From Firmicutes bacterium UBA2116 (GTDB lineage: Bacteria > Bacillota > Clostridia > Tissierellales > Sedimentibacteraceae): a DNA stretch of 54,908 nt. Position numbers and translations under genes: made by a program. The stretch lies in assembly GCA_002331025.1 (NCBI GenBank), contig DCYG01000001.1:109479-164386 (forward strand). Reading direction: 5' to 3'. Below are positions 17,908 to 25,964 of this stretch, piece by piece (within the stretch, counting starts at the first letter, position 1; every line of letters starts with the position of its first letter). The notes under the pieces were generated by a model. The model searched no databases. It worked only from the letters and a program-made list of their open reading frames with translations, and had not been told where the DNA came from.

Positions 17908-19170
17908 CTATTTTATATCACACTGTTGTGCAAACTCCATCATAGCATCTTCAAAGCATTTCATAGGTACCTTAGCTTCTCCGCCGCCTATAAAGCCACC
18001 TTCCACATGTGCTGTCGCAGTATGAATAGTAGGTCGAATACCTTTCTGAACAACCTTACGGATATCCACACCTGCAGGACCGCCTCTGAAATCAAGGTTT
18101 GGAATAGCCCATGCACTATTTTCTCCTACAGATATTTCATAAGCTTCCAATGTATTTCTCAATGCACTTTCGTAGTTACCTCCAAGAAAGTATTCCTGAG
18201 CCGGTGAACAAACTGTAATTTGACCGCCTAGTCCAACTGTCTCTGTGATGGCACTGTCACCCATATCCGGAGTAGCCACATCATCATTCCATTTAGGAGA
18301 GAAGAAAACTGTCTTTATTTTAGGAGAAGGTGCAGTAAACCATTTATCACCTAAAGCACTGACTTTAATGCCAAACTCCACACCATTACGGGCAAATGTA
18401 GTTACCACTGTAGAATAAGGTATATTTTTCGCCGGATCAATCATAGCTCTTGCAGCTGCCATGATAACGTGCAGGAAAAATATATTATTAGCGTCTAAAA
18501 ATTCAAAAACTCTCTTTATAACAGCCTTGTCGTAATCCAATTCAGTCATATAAGGTGCCAACATTTTAGTCATAATCTGAGTACCGGCAGTACAGCGGCT
18601 ATGACATTCATCGCCCATTTGCATAGCCTGTGCTACAATTTGTTTGACATTTAGACCGCCGGTCTTCTTCACTGCCTCATCTAAAACAGGAGATAATTCT
18701 TCCTGCATCCAACGAACCTTATTAATTGTTTCTTCGTCGTTTGTACCCCAGCCTAAACCCTTGAAAGACCCGCCTTCGTGCGGCATACAATATGCTTCAT
18801 TTCCAAATCTTTCATTTCTGACAACATGAACATACATAGAAGGACTGGTTACGCCTGTCATGCCGCCAACAGTATAAAAATCATGACATGGCTTTAAAAT
18901 AATCGTTCCGTTTTTAACCAATTCCTCTGCTTCTGCCAAATCATCAGTAAAACCTTCAAATACTACAGCTCCTAATACAGCCTTTTTCATTGCTCCGGCC
19001 ATGCGCTCGTACTCAATTGGCGGTCCGGCGTGCATAATGATGTTGCTTTTTAAGTTAGGTACAACATCAATCGCTTTTTTGTCGCCAACCCATATTAATT
19101 CTGCTTCTTGTAAAATTTTTAAAACCTTTTCATTAGCCTCTTCAATTCTTTGTTTTAATAAATTAGTCAT
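17908..19170 (-). CDS. ylbE: DUF1116 protein (YlbE/AllG type), second copy
   Basis: This 420-residue DUF1116 protein aligns along its whole length with the product of 11140-12549 from the HAGPP motif onward (HAGPPIEYERMAGAMKKA at 47-64, CHDFYTVGGMTGVTSPSMYVH, GDECHSRCTAGT, FARNGVEFGIKVSALG, HVEGGFIGGG). It lacks the first ~48 residues of that paralogue. The missing piece is encoded by the small gene immediately upstream. Length equals that of E. coli YlbE (about 420) as I remember it, so it is not truncated. It is likely a subunit of a carbamoyl-phosphate-forming transferase with FdrA at 19365-20888. The substrate is probably different from that of the other copy. Confidence 0.8.
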   Translation of the reverse strand: MTNLLKQRIEEANEKVLKILQEAELIWVGDKKAIDVVPNLKSNIIMHAGPPIEYERMAGAMKKAVLGAVVFEGFTDDLAEAEELVKNGTIILKPCHDFYTVGGMTGVTSPSMYVHVVRNERFGNEAYCMPHEGGSFKGLGWGTNDEETINKVRWMQEELSPVLDEAVKKTGGLNVKQIVAQAMQMGDECHSRCTAGTQIMTKMLAPYMTELDYDKAVIKRVFEFLDANNIFFLHVIMAAARAMIDPAKNIPYSTVVTTFARNGVEFGIKVSALGDKWFTAPSPKIKTVFFSPKWNDDVATPDMGDSAITETVGLGGQITVCSPAQEYFLGGNYESALRNTLEAYEISVGENSAWAIPNLDFRGGPAGVDIRKVVQKGIRPTIHTATAHVEGGFIGGGEAKVPMKCFEDAMMEFAQQCDIK

Positions 19171-19183
19171 CTTATTTTTCTCC

Positions 19184-19363
19184 TTATAATAATTTGCTTA
19201 GTAAATCTTTAACATCCTTTGATGCCTGCTCCATTGGATTCCACTGAACTTGTGTAACTTCTGCACCTTGTTGTTGTAAAAAATCTGCAAACATTTCAAG
19301 ACCAATATTAATAACTATCATCTTATTTTTTAAAATACCTTGATAAGATATTTCATTTTCCAT
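19184..19363 (-). CDS. Stand-alone 59-residue FdrA/DUF1116-associated domain protein
   Basis: A short gene is fitted exactly between fdrA and the DUF1116 gene. Its ATG (19363) lies one base after the fdrA stop and has an AAGAGGTG site, and its stop is 13 bases before the next ATG. Residues 19-43 (NIG...F..L..QG..V.Q.QW.P) align without gaps with residues 12-36 of the longer DUF1116 protein at 11140-12549: N-I-G, F, L, Q-G, V, Q, W and P coincide. It is therefore a free-standing version of a domain fused to DUF1116 elsewhere in the same cluster. By memory of lengths, it could also correspond to the C-terminal tail of the longer E. coli FdrA. Its tight coupling suggests a small structural subunit of the transferase. 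Confidence 0.72.
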   Translation of the reverse strand: MENEISYQGILKNKMIVINIGLEMFADFLQQQGAEVTQVQWNPMEQASKDVKDLLSKLL

Positions 19364-19364
19364 T

Positions 19365-20888
19365 TTACATTTCACCTCTTCTTTGATTTATAATTTCTAA
19401 TGCATATGTAACCGCCATAGCATTACTTTCAGCAATAAAGACATCAGCTTCACGCAATTTTGTTTTTTGTTTTTCTATTTGTTGAAAATCGTCTTCCGTT
19501 CCTACAACTGAAGCAATAAGGATAGGTCCATGTCCATATTTTTGTCGTGCTATTCTGATACCTTTAACCAATTCTGATGCCGGATCTTCATTAGATCCCC
19601 AGCCTATTACGACATCCATAACTACTACCGCTACATTTTGATTTGCAAAAGCTTTGTTGAGTTCTAATACTCTGATACGATAATCTATAAAAGGATGTGC
19701 TCGACCTTCAGTATATTCTTCAGCTCCCAAATCCAAAAACACATGCTCGCTTTCTAAGTAGCTTTCAAGTGGTCCGCTTAAATTAGATGCCAGATTTAAA
19801 TTCGAACGTTGAAAAATACTTACTGCCTCGCCGCAAAGACTTCCTCCGGCATATAATCCCCGGACAACTTTAGCTTTTTTATTACTGATATTTGTTTCTC
19901 CCAACCATTTAATAAATTCCTTATGGGTTGTACCAATATTCCATTTTAAACCTGCAAGTTTTATTGCTTCACGGGCACATTCTTCATAATTGTTTACAAT
20001 TACAACTCCCTTTTTCTTATTATCCACTAATTCCTCTGCTAATCCAAAGTCAGCTACTAATGGCAGCTTGCTTTTTTCAACTATTTGCAAAATACGTTTT
20101 TGCGCAATAGCAGATGCCTTTTTAGCCAATATAACCAAAACCTTAACCTGAGGATCCTTTATTAAAAGAGAAATTGCTGCTTCAGCCATCATACCATCCA
20201 TGGGACTGCTTAAATCCCTGCCGCCTACTCCAATAGCCTGTGCAATTCCACCGCCTGATTTATGAATTAATGTTGTAACCTCCTGTAAACCGCTGCCGGA
20301 AGCACTGATTAATCCTATACATCCTTTACGAACCTTATTTGCAAATCCAAGCCCATATCCGTCTATTATACTTGTGCCGCAATCAGGACCCATCATTAAT
20401 AGATTTTTAGATATCGCTAATTTTTTAAGTTCTATTTCATCAGCAACCGAAACATGCTGACTAAAGCAAAATACATGCTTTCCTGCTTCCAAGGATTCCC
20501 TTGCCATATCTGCAGCATATTTACCCGGTGTGGAAATAACAACCATATTGCTTTCCGGTTTTTTTTCTAAAGCTGCTTCTAAGGTATAAGTAGTTGATTC
20601 CCAACTTTTTTTGTTGTCATCCTTATTTAATCTTCCCTTAAGTCTCTCCAAAATTTCTGCTTCTTTGACATGAGGTTCAACCTCAATTGCAATAATCAGA
20701 TCATCTGCTGCAGCTTCAACAGCATCCCCTTCCATAAGACCAACCTGTTCTAAAATTTTGCAATTGTTTTGTGTAGCCATTACAACAACTGCTTGTTTTA
20801 CCCCTTCCCAATTTGAAATATCATTAGACATTTTCAATAAAAAGAGGGAGTCGCGAAATTCGTTTTTTAATACCTGAATAATTTTCAA
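19365..20888 (-). CDS. fdrA: FdrA-family protein (AllF type), second copy
   Basis: This 507-residue paralogue of the product of 12565-14100 has the same architecture: MMGPDCGTSIIDGYGLGFANK near residue 165, ISASGSGLQEVTTLIH near 202, GVGGRDLSSPMDGMM and a C-terminal ligase-like region with VVIGWGSNEDPASE. The start codon is TTG (20888) behind a strong AGGAGG site. Like its paralogue it uses a non-ATG start. It is followed without gap by the small domain gene and the second DUF1116 gene. Upstream lie the deaminase-like and ring-opening hydrolases. I infer that this copy acts on the product of ring opening, releasing carbamoyl phosphate. No DUF2877 gene is adjacent to it. Confidence 0.82.
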   Translation of the reverse strand: MKIIQVLKNEFRDSLFLLKMSNDISNWEGVKQAVVVMATQNNCKILEQVGLMEGDAVEAAADDLIIAIEVEPHVKEAEILERLKGRLNKDDNKKSWESTTYTLEAALEKKPESNMVVISTPGKYAADMARESLEAGKHVFCFSQHVSVADEIELKKLAISKNLLMMGPDCGTSIIDGYGLGFANKVRKGCIGLISASGSGLQEVTTLIHKSGGGIAQAIGVGGRDLSSPMDGMMAEAAISLLIKDPQVKVLVILAKKASAIAQKRILQIVEKSKLPLVADFGLAEELVDNKKKGVVIVNNYEECAREAIKLAGLKWNIGTTHKEFIKWLGETNISNKKAKVVRGLYAGGSLCGEAVSIFQRSNLNLASNLSGPLESYLESEHVFLDLGAEEYTEGRAHPFIDYRIRVLELNKAFANQNVAVVVMDVVIGWGSNEDPASELVKGIRIARQKYGHGPILIASVVGTEDDFQQIEKQKTKLREADVFIAESNAMAVTYALEIINQRRGEM

Positions 20889-20956
20889 AAATATACCTCC
20901 TGATTAATTATATAGTGTGAATTATATACGCTGATTTTTAACTCATAATTATATAT

Positions 20957-22168
20957 CTATGAATTAAGCTTTTCCCATTTTAAATGATACTTGCCAAATA
21001 TCCTTGACTGGGAAATAATTGCTCTCCATGGTTCATATGAATTCAAGACAATAAATCTTGCTTTTTCACCTATTTTGAACCCTGTGTCCTGATTAAGTAA
21101 TTTCATAGGGATGTCTGTCACCATCTGGAAAATACTGTTCAAATCGTTAGTTCCCCCCATTTGACATCCATGAGCTGTAATAAGTGCGGCTTCTAATAAA
21201 TTGGCATTACCAAACGGATTAAATGGATCTCTTATATTATCAGATGCTATCATTACCGGTATATCCAATTTCATTAAATCCTTTACTCTTGTTATACCTC
21301 TGCGAAAATCTTTAACATCATTCCGACCCTGTAAGTAAAGATTAGTTGAAGGTAAAGCTATAATATGAATTTCAGCCTCTTTGATTAAATTAATAGTTCC
21401 TTTTATATCTTCAAAGTTATTTGCTGATAAAGAACAACAGTGTCCCGCTGTAACTCTTCCTTTATATCCTTCTGAAATGGTTATTTCAGCCAAATCCTTA
21501 ATAGTTAAGGATTTAGGATCATCCGTTTCGTCAATATGCATATCTATATCCACGTCATATTTAACGGCAAGCTCAAACACTTTTTTGATATGTCCTATGG
21601 GGTCCTCTTCCATTGCAGGAATTCCGCCGATAATATCTGCGCCTCTTTTTAATGCTTCCTCCAAGTATAGTAAATTCTTATTTGAATTCTGAATTCCTTC
21701 TTGTGGGAAGGCTACAATTTGCATATGAAGTTCATCTTTTAATTCGTCTTTTAGTTCAAGTAAAGCATCAAGTGAATTCAACCCAACTATTTCATCTATA
21801 TCTACATTTGTTCTGATTGCAAAGGTTCCATGTTTTCTACACATGTTAATTGTTTTTAAAGCTCTTTCTTTTACATCTTTCTTACTAAAGCTTCTTTTTA
21901 ATTTTTTACCTAATTGTATGGCTTCTTTAAGTGTTCCGGATTCATTAGAATAAGTTTCATTTAATAATGCTTTATCCAAATGTAAATGTGCATCTGCAAA
22001 CCCTCTTATGATAATTCTGCCTTCAAGATTTATCAATTCTAAATCATCTGATCTTGATTTATCTATAATTATCTCATCGTTAATATCAACTATAGTTCCA
22101 TTATCAATTAAAATATCGCATTTTCTATTATCTGATACTATGTAAGCATTTTTAAATAAGTATTTCAT
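20957..22168 (-). CDS. Cytosine deaminase/AtzC-like amidohydrolase
   Basis: This 403-residue metal-dependent amidohydrolase-superfamily enzyme resembles cytosine deaminase (CodA) and N-isopropylammelide hydrolase (AtzC, also 403 residues as I recall). Metal ligands are visible: H61 and H63 in DAHLHLDK, H211 in MHIDETDD, H243 in TAGHC and D310 in ASDNIRDPFNPFG. E214 in HIDE matches the general-acid/base Glu of CodA (HCDE), which favours deamination of an aminated ring. RTNVDID near residue 119 and VAFPQEGI near 152 are also family features. Directly upstream is a cyanuric acid hydrolase/barbiturase homologue. A deaminase producing the ring substrate for that enzyme is the natural reading. The true substrate (ammelide, an aminopyrimidine or other) is unknown. 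Confidence 0.8.
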   Translation of the reverse strand: MKYLFKNAYIVSDNRKCDILIDNGTIVDINDEIIIDKSRSDDLELINLEGRIIIRGFADAHLHLDKALLNETYSNESGTLKEAIQLGKKLKRSFSKKDVKERALKTINMCRKHGTFAIRTNVDIDEIVGLNSLDALLELKDELKDELHMQIVAFPQEGIQNSNKNLLYLEEALKRGADIIGGIPAMEEDPIGHIKKVFELAVKYDVDIDMHIDETDDPKSLTIKDLAEITISEGYKGRVTAGHCCSLSANNFEDIKGTINLIKEAEIHIIALPSTNLYLQGRNDVKDFRRGITRVKDLMKLDIPVMIASDNIRDPFNPFGNANLLEAALITAHGCQMGGTNDLNSIFQMVTDIPMKLLNQDTGFKIGEKARFIVLNSYEPWRAIISQSRIFGKYHLKWEKLNS

Positions 22169-22202
22169 TATACTTTCTCCGTTTCTTTAAAAAACAAATG
22201 AA

Positions 22203-23306
22203 CTATTTTTGCACAATAACCGCTATAGGTCCTCCTCCATCAGGGCCCTGATGTTCTGCTCCTCCTGATACATAAATCATCGGATCTCCGACGATTGATG
22301 CTATAACACCATTAACTACGGCTCTGGCATGACGTGTGTGATTAATATCAGAGTCCGTAAGCATTGTAGTTCTCCTGTTTCTTACATAACCATCGGAAGA
22401 TGCCTCGGCTTTAGCAAATATATTTACTATTCTTTTTTTATCTTCTTCTGTAGGTAATTTATCAACTTTCAGACCGCTATTATTCATAGCTTCTATAACA
22501 CTCTCTAAATCGATTGAATCCTTCATGACACTATGCCCTATCCTATACTTGCTGATAGATTTTTTAGAGTTGCCCATAAGAATGATTTCACAATTTAATA
22601 ATTCAACACCTGCGGAAGTTGAAGCTACTTTTGAATATAAAGACCAATCTTTTAATATTGATTGTTCTGTTACTTTTGATCCTTCAACTTCTTTTAAAGC
22701 TATAGCAACTCCAAGCGCAGATGCTCCTCTTGTATATCCCATAGATTTATAAGTGTCTTCAACAACAACTGATTTTCCTCTTTCTTTTGCATCCAAAATT
22801 CTGTCTGATGTCAATAAAGGACATTTTATCTGAACAAAATGAACATCATCTTCATCTTCAATTCCCGCATCTTGCATAAGTTTAAGAGTAACTCTTTCTA
22901 CCTCCTTAACCATTACTATAGTTCCCATCTCTTCAGGTAAAAAATTCTTTGTAAAGCCAACACTAACGGCTAAGGATTTTTCTTCTTTCTCGGTTTCTAA
23001 AGCTTCTTTCATTGTAAAAATAGTAGCATGAGGAGTCATAACACCTTCAGTTCCCCCGGACATAACAAATGCAACCTTTTCTTCAACTTCTTTTTCTGTT
23101 TTGCCCATTTCTTTTGCTAAATAGCTTCTAAAAGATGCAGTACAGTATCCTCTTGTAAAATCATTAACACAGCCATTACCTTCTGTTTTGCCTAATACAG
23201 CAATAATTTCACTTGCAATTATTTCGCTATTTTCAATTAGTTTTTTCAAACCTGATACATCCTCGGGACCTGACATAGCAATTTTATACACACCTACATC
23301 CATCAT
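22203..23306 (-). CDS. Ring-opening amidohydrolase (cyanuric acid hydrolase/barbiturase family)
   Basis: From the ATG at 23306 (AAGGAGAG site) the protein has 367 residues, the usual size of this small family. The three-domain signature is complete: GKTEGNGCVNDFTRGY (39-54) and SGGTEGVMTPH (83-93) in the first repeat, KCPLLTSDRI and the serine region STSAGVELLN in the second, and DGYVRNRRTTMLTDSDINHTRHARA plus SGGAEHQGPDGGGP in the third. Family members hydrolyse cyanuric acid to carboxybiuret or barbiturate to ureidomalonate. Sequence alone does not let me choose between them. It is the first structural gene after pucR, and a terminator separates the two, so its own promoter lies at about 23307-23430. 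It heads the ring-degradation array. Confidence 0.9.
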   Translation of the reverse strand: MMDVGVYKIAMSGPEDVSGLKKLIENSEIIASEIIAVLGKTEGNGCVNDFTRGYCTASFRSYLAKEMGKTEKEVEEKVAFVMSGGTEGVMTPHATIFTMKEALETEKEEKSLAVSVGFTKNFLPEEMGTIVMVKEVERVTLKLMQDAGIEDEDDVHFVQIKCPLLTSDRILDAKERGKSVVVEDTYKSMGYTRGASALGVAIALKEVEGSKVTEQSILKDWSLYSKVASTSAGVELLNCEIILMGNSKKSISKYRIGHSVMKDSIDLESVIEAMNNSGLKVDKLPTEEDKKRIVNIFAKAEASSDGYVRNRRTTMLTDSDINHTRHARAVVNGVIASIVGDPMIYVSGGAEHQGPDGGGPIAVIVQK

Positions 23307-23329
23307 TTTTCTTCTCTCCTTCGTTTTGT

Positions 23330-23355
23330 TTGATTGTAAATAATATAACAATCAA
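23330..23355. promoter_or_regulatory. Inverted repeat in the leader of the ring-opening hydrolase gene
   Basis: TTGATTGT (23330-23337) and ACAATCAA (23348-23355) form a perfect 8-bp dyad with a 10-base spacer, 24 bases upstream of the start codon. Immediately beside it the plus strand reads AATCAATTGGTTTA, close to but one base out of register with the PucR box WWWCNTTGGTTAA known from Bacillus. A regulator-binding site is plausible but not proven. Confidence 0.4.
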
Positions 23356-23430
23356 TTGGTTTAGTTCTTGACTATTTTATTTTGTCAAATCATATCATAA
23401 TTTATCCGTATAATCATCATCATTACTAAC

Positions 23431-23478
23431 CAAAAAAAACGAATACCATTGTCAATAATTCACAATCGCATTCGTTTT
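23431..23478 (-). terminator. Intrinsic terminator of pucR
   Basis: Minus-strand ACGAATGCGATTGT (23475-23462) pairs with ACAATGGTATTCGT (23452-23439), 12 of 14 positions, around a 9-base loop, and is followed by a run of eight T's. It lies 38 bases past the pucR stop and separates that gene from the ring-hydrolase array. Confidence 0.8.
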
Positions 23479-23515
23479 CATCCTATTTCCATTATACTAA
23501 AATAACAAGTAAATA

Positions 23516-25126
23516 TTATTTCTTATTTGCCATAATCCACAGATAAATATTATATGCTAACACCAATTCTCCTATTTCAAAACCATTTTCTATATCTATT
23601 CCTAATTCTTTTATACGAATTATTCTATATCTCAAAGTGTTGTAATGTATATATAATTTTTGTGCAGCACTTTTCGCATTAAAATTTTCTTCTATCAAAA
23701 CTTTTAAGGTTTCCATTAATTTCATATCATTTGTTTTGTCATAATCTATAATTTTACCTATTTTTTTATTTACATATGCATTTAAAATATCCATATCTTT
23801 TACTTCTTTTATAATTTTGAACATTTCGTAATCATCATAATGACTGACAAAAGAGTTTTTATTTAAAACTGAACCGGCAATTAAACTATTGTGCGCTTCT
23901 TTATATACAAGTGAAAAACTTTCAATATTTTCAGCTGCATTCGATATGCCTATACCTACTTTTACCCGGTTTTTCAGGCTGTCGATAATTAAATTACCAA
24001 CTTCAACAAAACTCTTTTTACTATTTTTTATAAATATTGAGTTGATAAAAACAACTAAGGAATTATCAATATACACTGTTTTTAAGTCATTTACAGGACT
24101 TAACATTTTTTTATTAAGAACTCTTTCAATAAATTTAGAGTACATCAGTTCCTCATATATTTCTTTCTTCTTTTTTTCATTATCTATCAGCAGCTTTACA
24201 ACCATTATGACTTGAGGAAACTCAAGCTTCCATCCAAAGTTTTTAGCTTCATTTATAACGTCTATACCAGACTCGATTTTTCCATTTAAAATATCACGAA
24301 TAAATGAATCCTGAAGACTTCTTTCCTTCTCTAATACAGCAAAATTTTTATAAAAAACAGAAGCAATAAGAAATGAAGCCTGTTCAATAGCCAATTTTAA
24401 GCTTTCACTATCTGTTTCTTCTTTCAATAAGATAATATCACCAAAACGTGTCTTGCCGGCATTTATTGAGTACTTAATAAATGCTCCGTCCTTATATTCA
24501 TTACCATCTATTTTTATAAGCAATTTATTATTTACAATAGTATCATATAGTACAGAAATATTTCTGTTTATTAAATCTAAAGAACTACATATTACATTTA
24601 AATCATTATCAATCAATATAATCGGATAACCTACTATATCTGATAAATTATTTACCAAAACATCTATATTTTCACCTTTTAAAAAGAGCTCCATCAGTCT
24701 CTCATGTACAAGATTCCTAAAATTTAATATTTCAATGTGTTTCTTTAGCGATATTTCAAGAATCTCTGAAATTAATTTAGACAGGTTTGCCTCACTCGGC
24801 AGCTCAATAATTGGAAAGTTAAGATTATCAGCCTGCCTTATCATGCTTTTTGGTATTTCATCAATATATCTTGCCGGCTTTATGCATATACCTGACAGGT
24901 TTAATTCTACAAGCTTCGGAATAAGTTCATTAATTGCATCTTCATTGCTATATATTGGATATAATGTAGTTATCAAAATACTTTGACTATCTATATACGG
25001 AAAAATATCAGGCACTTCCATAAGGGTAGCATTTCTTACTATATTAGTCAGACCATCTTTACCGGCTACAACCTTTGCATTTTTAAATACCTCTAATTCT
25101 AAAACTTGTTTTACTGTTATTTGCAT
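23516..25126 (-). CDS. PucR-family transcriptional regulator
   Basis: The 536-residue product has the PucR N-terminal sensory domain (residues 1-125, starting TVKQVLELEVFKNAKVVAG and including EVPDIFPYIDSQSILITT). A GAF-like central region with the GGDEF-related CdaR segment follows, and then the C-terminal helix-turn-helix (FNAKSAAQKLYIHYNTLRYRIIRIKELG near 490). PucR-type proteins control purine and other nitrogen-heterocycle catabolism. The gene lies upstream of, and in the same orientation as, the ring-opening hydrolase array and ends in its own terminator. The probable role is activation of that array by the heterocycle or a degradation product, which is inference. It starts after GGAGGG. 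Confidence 0.88.
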   Translation of the reverse strand: MQITVKQVLELEVFKNAKVVAGKDGLTNIVRNATLMEVPDIFPYIDSQSILITTLYPIYSNEDAINELIPKLVELNLSGICIKPARYIDEIPKSMIRQADNLNFPIIELPSEANLSKLISEILEISLKKHIEILNFRNLVHERLMELFLKGENIDVLVNNLSDIVGYPIILIDNDLNVICSSLDLINRNISVLYDTIVNNKLLIKIDGNEYKDGAFIKYSINAGKTRFGDIILLKEETDSESLKLAIEQASFLIASVFYKNFAVLEKERSLQDSFIRDILNGKIESGIDVINEAKNFGWKLEFPQVIMVVKLLIDNEKKKKEIYEELMYSKFIERVLNKKMLSPVNDLKTVYIDNSLVVFINSIFIKNSKKSFVEVGNLIIDSLKNRVKVGIGISNAAENIESFSLVYKEAHNSLIAGSVLNKNSFVSHYDDYEMFKIIKEVKDMDILNAYVNKKIGKIIDYDKTNDMKLMETLKVLIEENFNAKSAAQKLYIHYNTLRYRIIRIKELGIDIENGFEIGELVLAYNIYLWIMANKK

Positions 25127-25271
25127 ACACCCTCCATTTATTCTGTATTTATTATTAGCACTATATATGAATAGTGTTAAGGACTATTCAATAAACATTA
25201 GATTTATCATTATAAAAATTTATCGCCTGTTAGAACAAGTAAATCGAATGCAATACATACAAATAACTTAA

Positions 25272-25964
25272 TTATAAAAAATTAGCAAATATCGGTGCAA
25301 GCACAACTGTTATAAGACCGGCTACAGCGATTGAGAGACTGCTCATGGCTCCCTCTACCTCTCCTAATTCGAGGGCTCTTGCTGTACCTACAGCATGTGA
25401 TGCAGTGCCAAGTGCCAATCCCACAGATATAGGATCTTTAATTCTGAACAGCTTACATACACTTTCACCTATTACGTTACCTGATATACCCGTAAGTGAT
25501 ATAGACACAACCGTTATGGTCGGTATGCCCCCTATTTCTCCTGATACGGCAAGTCCTATTGCTGTAGTGATAGATTTAGGCAGCAGTGAAGCATATATTT
25601 CGTGGGTAAATTTGAACATTAAAGACAGGGCAAAAATACCTATAAGGTTTGAGAATGAGCCTGCCAAAATACCTGCCATAATTGCCTTGAAATTTTTCTT
25701 CAGCAAGTCAAGCTGATGATATAAAGGAATTGCCAAACATACAGTTGCAGGTGTCAGCAAAAAGTTTATATATTCGCCGCCTTGATTATAGGTGTCATAG
25801 TCTATATCAAAGGTAGTTAATATTACTATAACAATTATTATAGCAATCAGCAAAGGGTTCAAAATATTATATTTGAATTTTTTCTTTACCATTAAGCCTA
25901 TGATGTATGATATTAAGCTTATAGCAACACCAAAATAAACCGAATTATTTATAACCTCTTTCAT
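25272..25964 (-). CDS. lrgB: LrgB/CidB-family membrane protein
   Basis: This 230-residue polytopic membrane protein has the LrgB signature (FLLTPATVCLAIPLY near residue 87, LPKSITTAIGLAVSGEIGGIPT near 127, GTASHAVGTARALELGEVEGAMSSL near 190). It pairs with LrgA, whose stop overlaps its ATG by four bases. LrgAB pairs have been linked to murein hydrolase control and, in Bacillus (PftAB) and Streptococcus, to pyruvate transport. Their location just after a lactate-oxidation operon in this genome favours a pyruvate-carrier role. Between the stop and pucR start (25127-25271) is an AT-rich gap with no recognised feature. Confidence 0.9.
   Translation of the reverse strand: MKEVINNSVYFGVAISLISYIIGLMVKKKFKYNILNPLLIAIIIVIVILTTFDIDYDTYNQGGEYINFLLTPATVCLAIPLYHQLDLLKKNFKAIMAGILAGSFSNLIGIFALSLMFKFTHEIYASLLPKSITTAIGLAVSGEIGGIPTITVVSISLTGISGNVIGESVCKLFRIKDPISVGLALGTASHAVGTARALELGEVEGAMSSLSIAVAGLITVVLAPIFANFL

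Noticed and set aside
17908..19375. A DUF1116 pseudogene whose N-terminus has been split off by mutation
   Set aside because: Both pieces have their own ribosome sites and clean starts and stops, and the 420-residue part has the length of E. coli YlbE. An organised split is more likely than decay.
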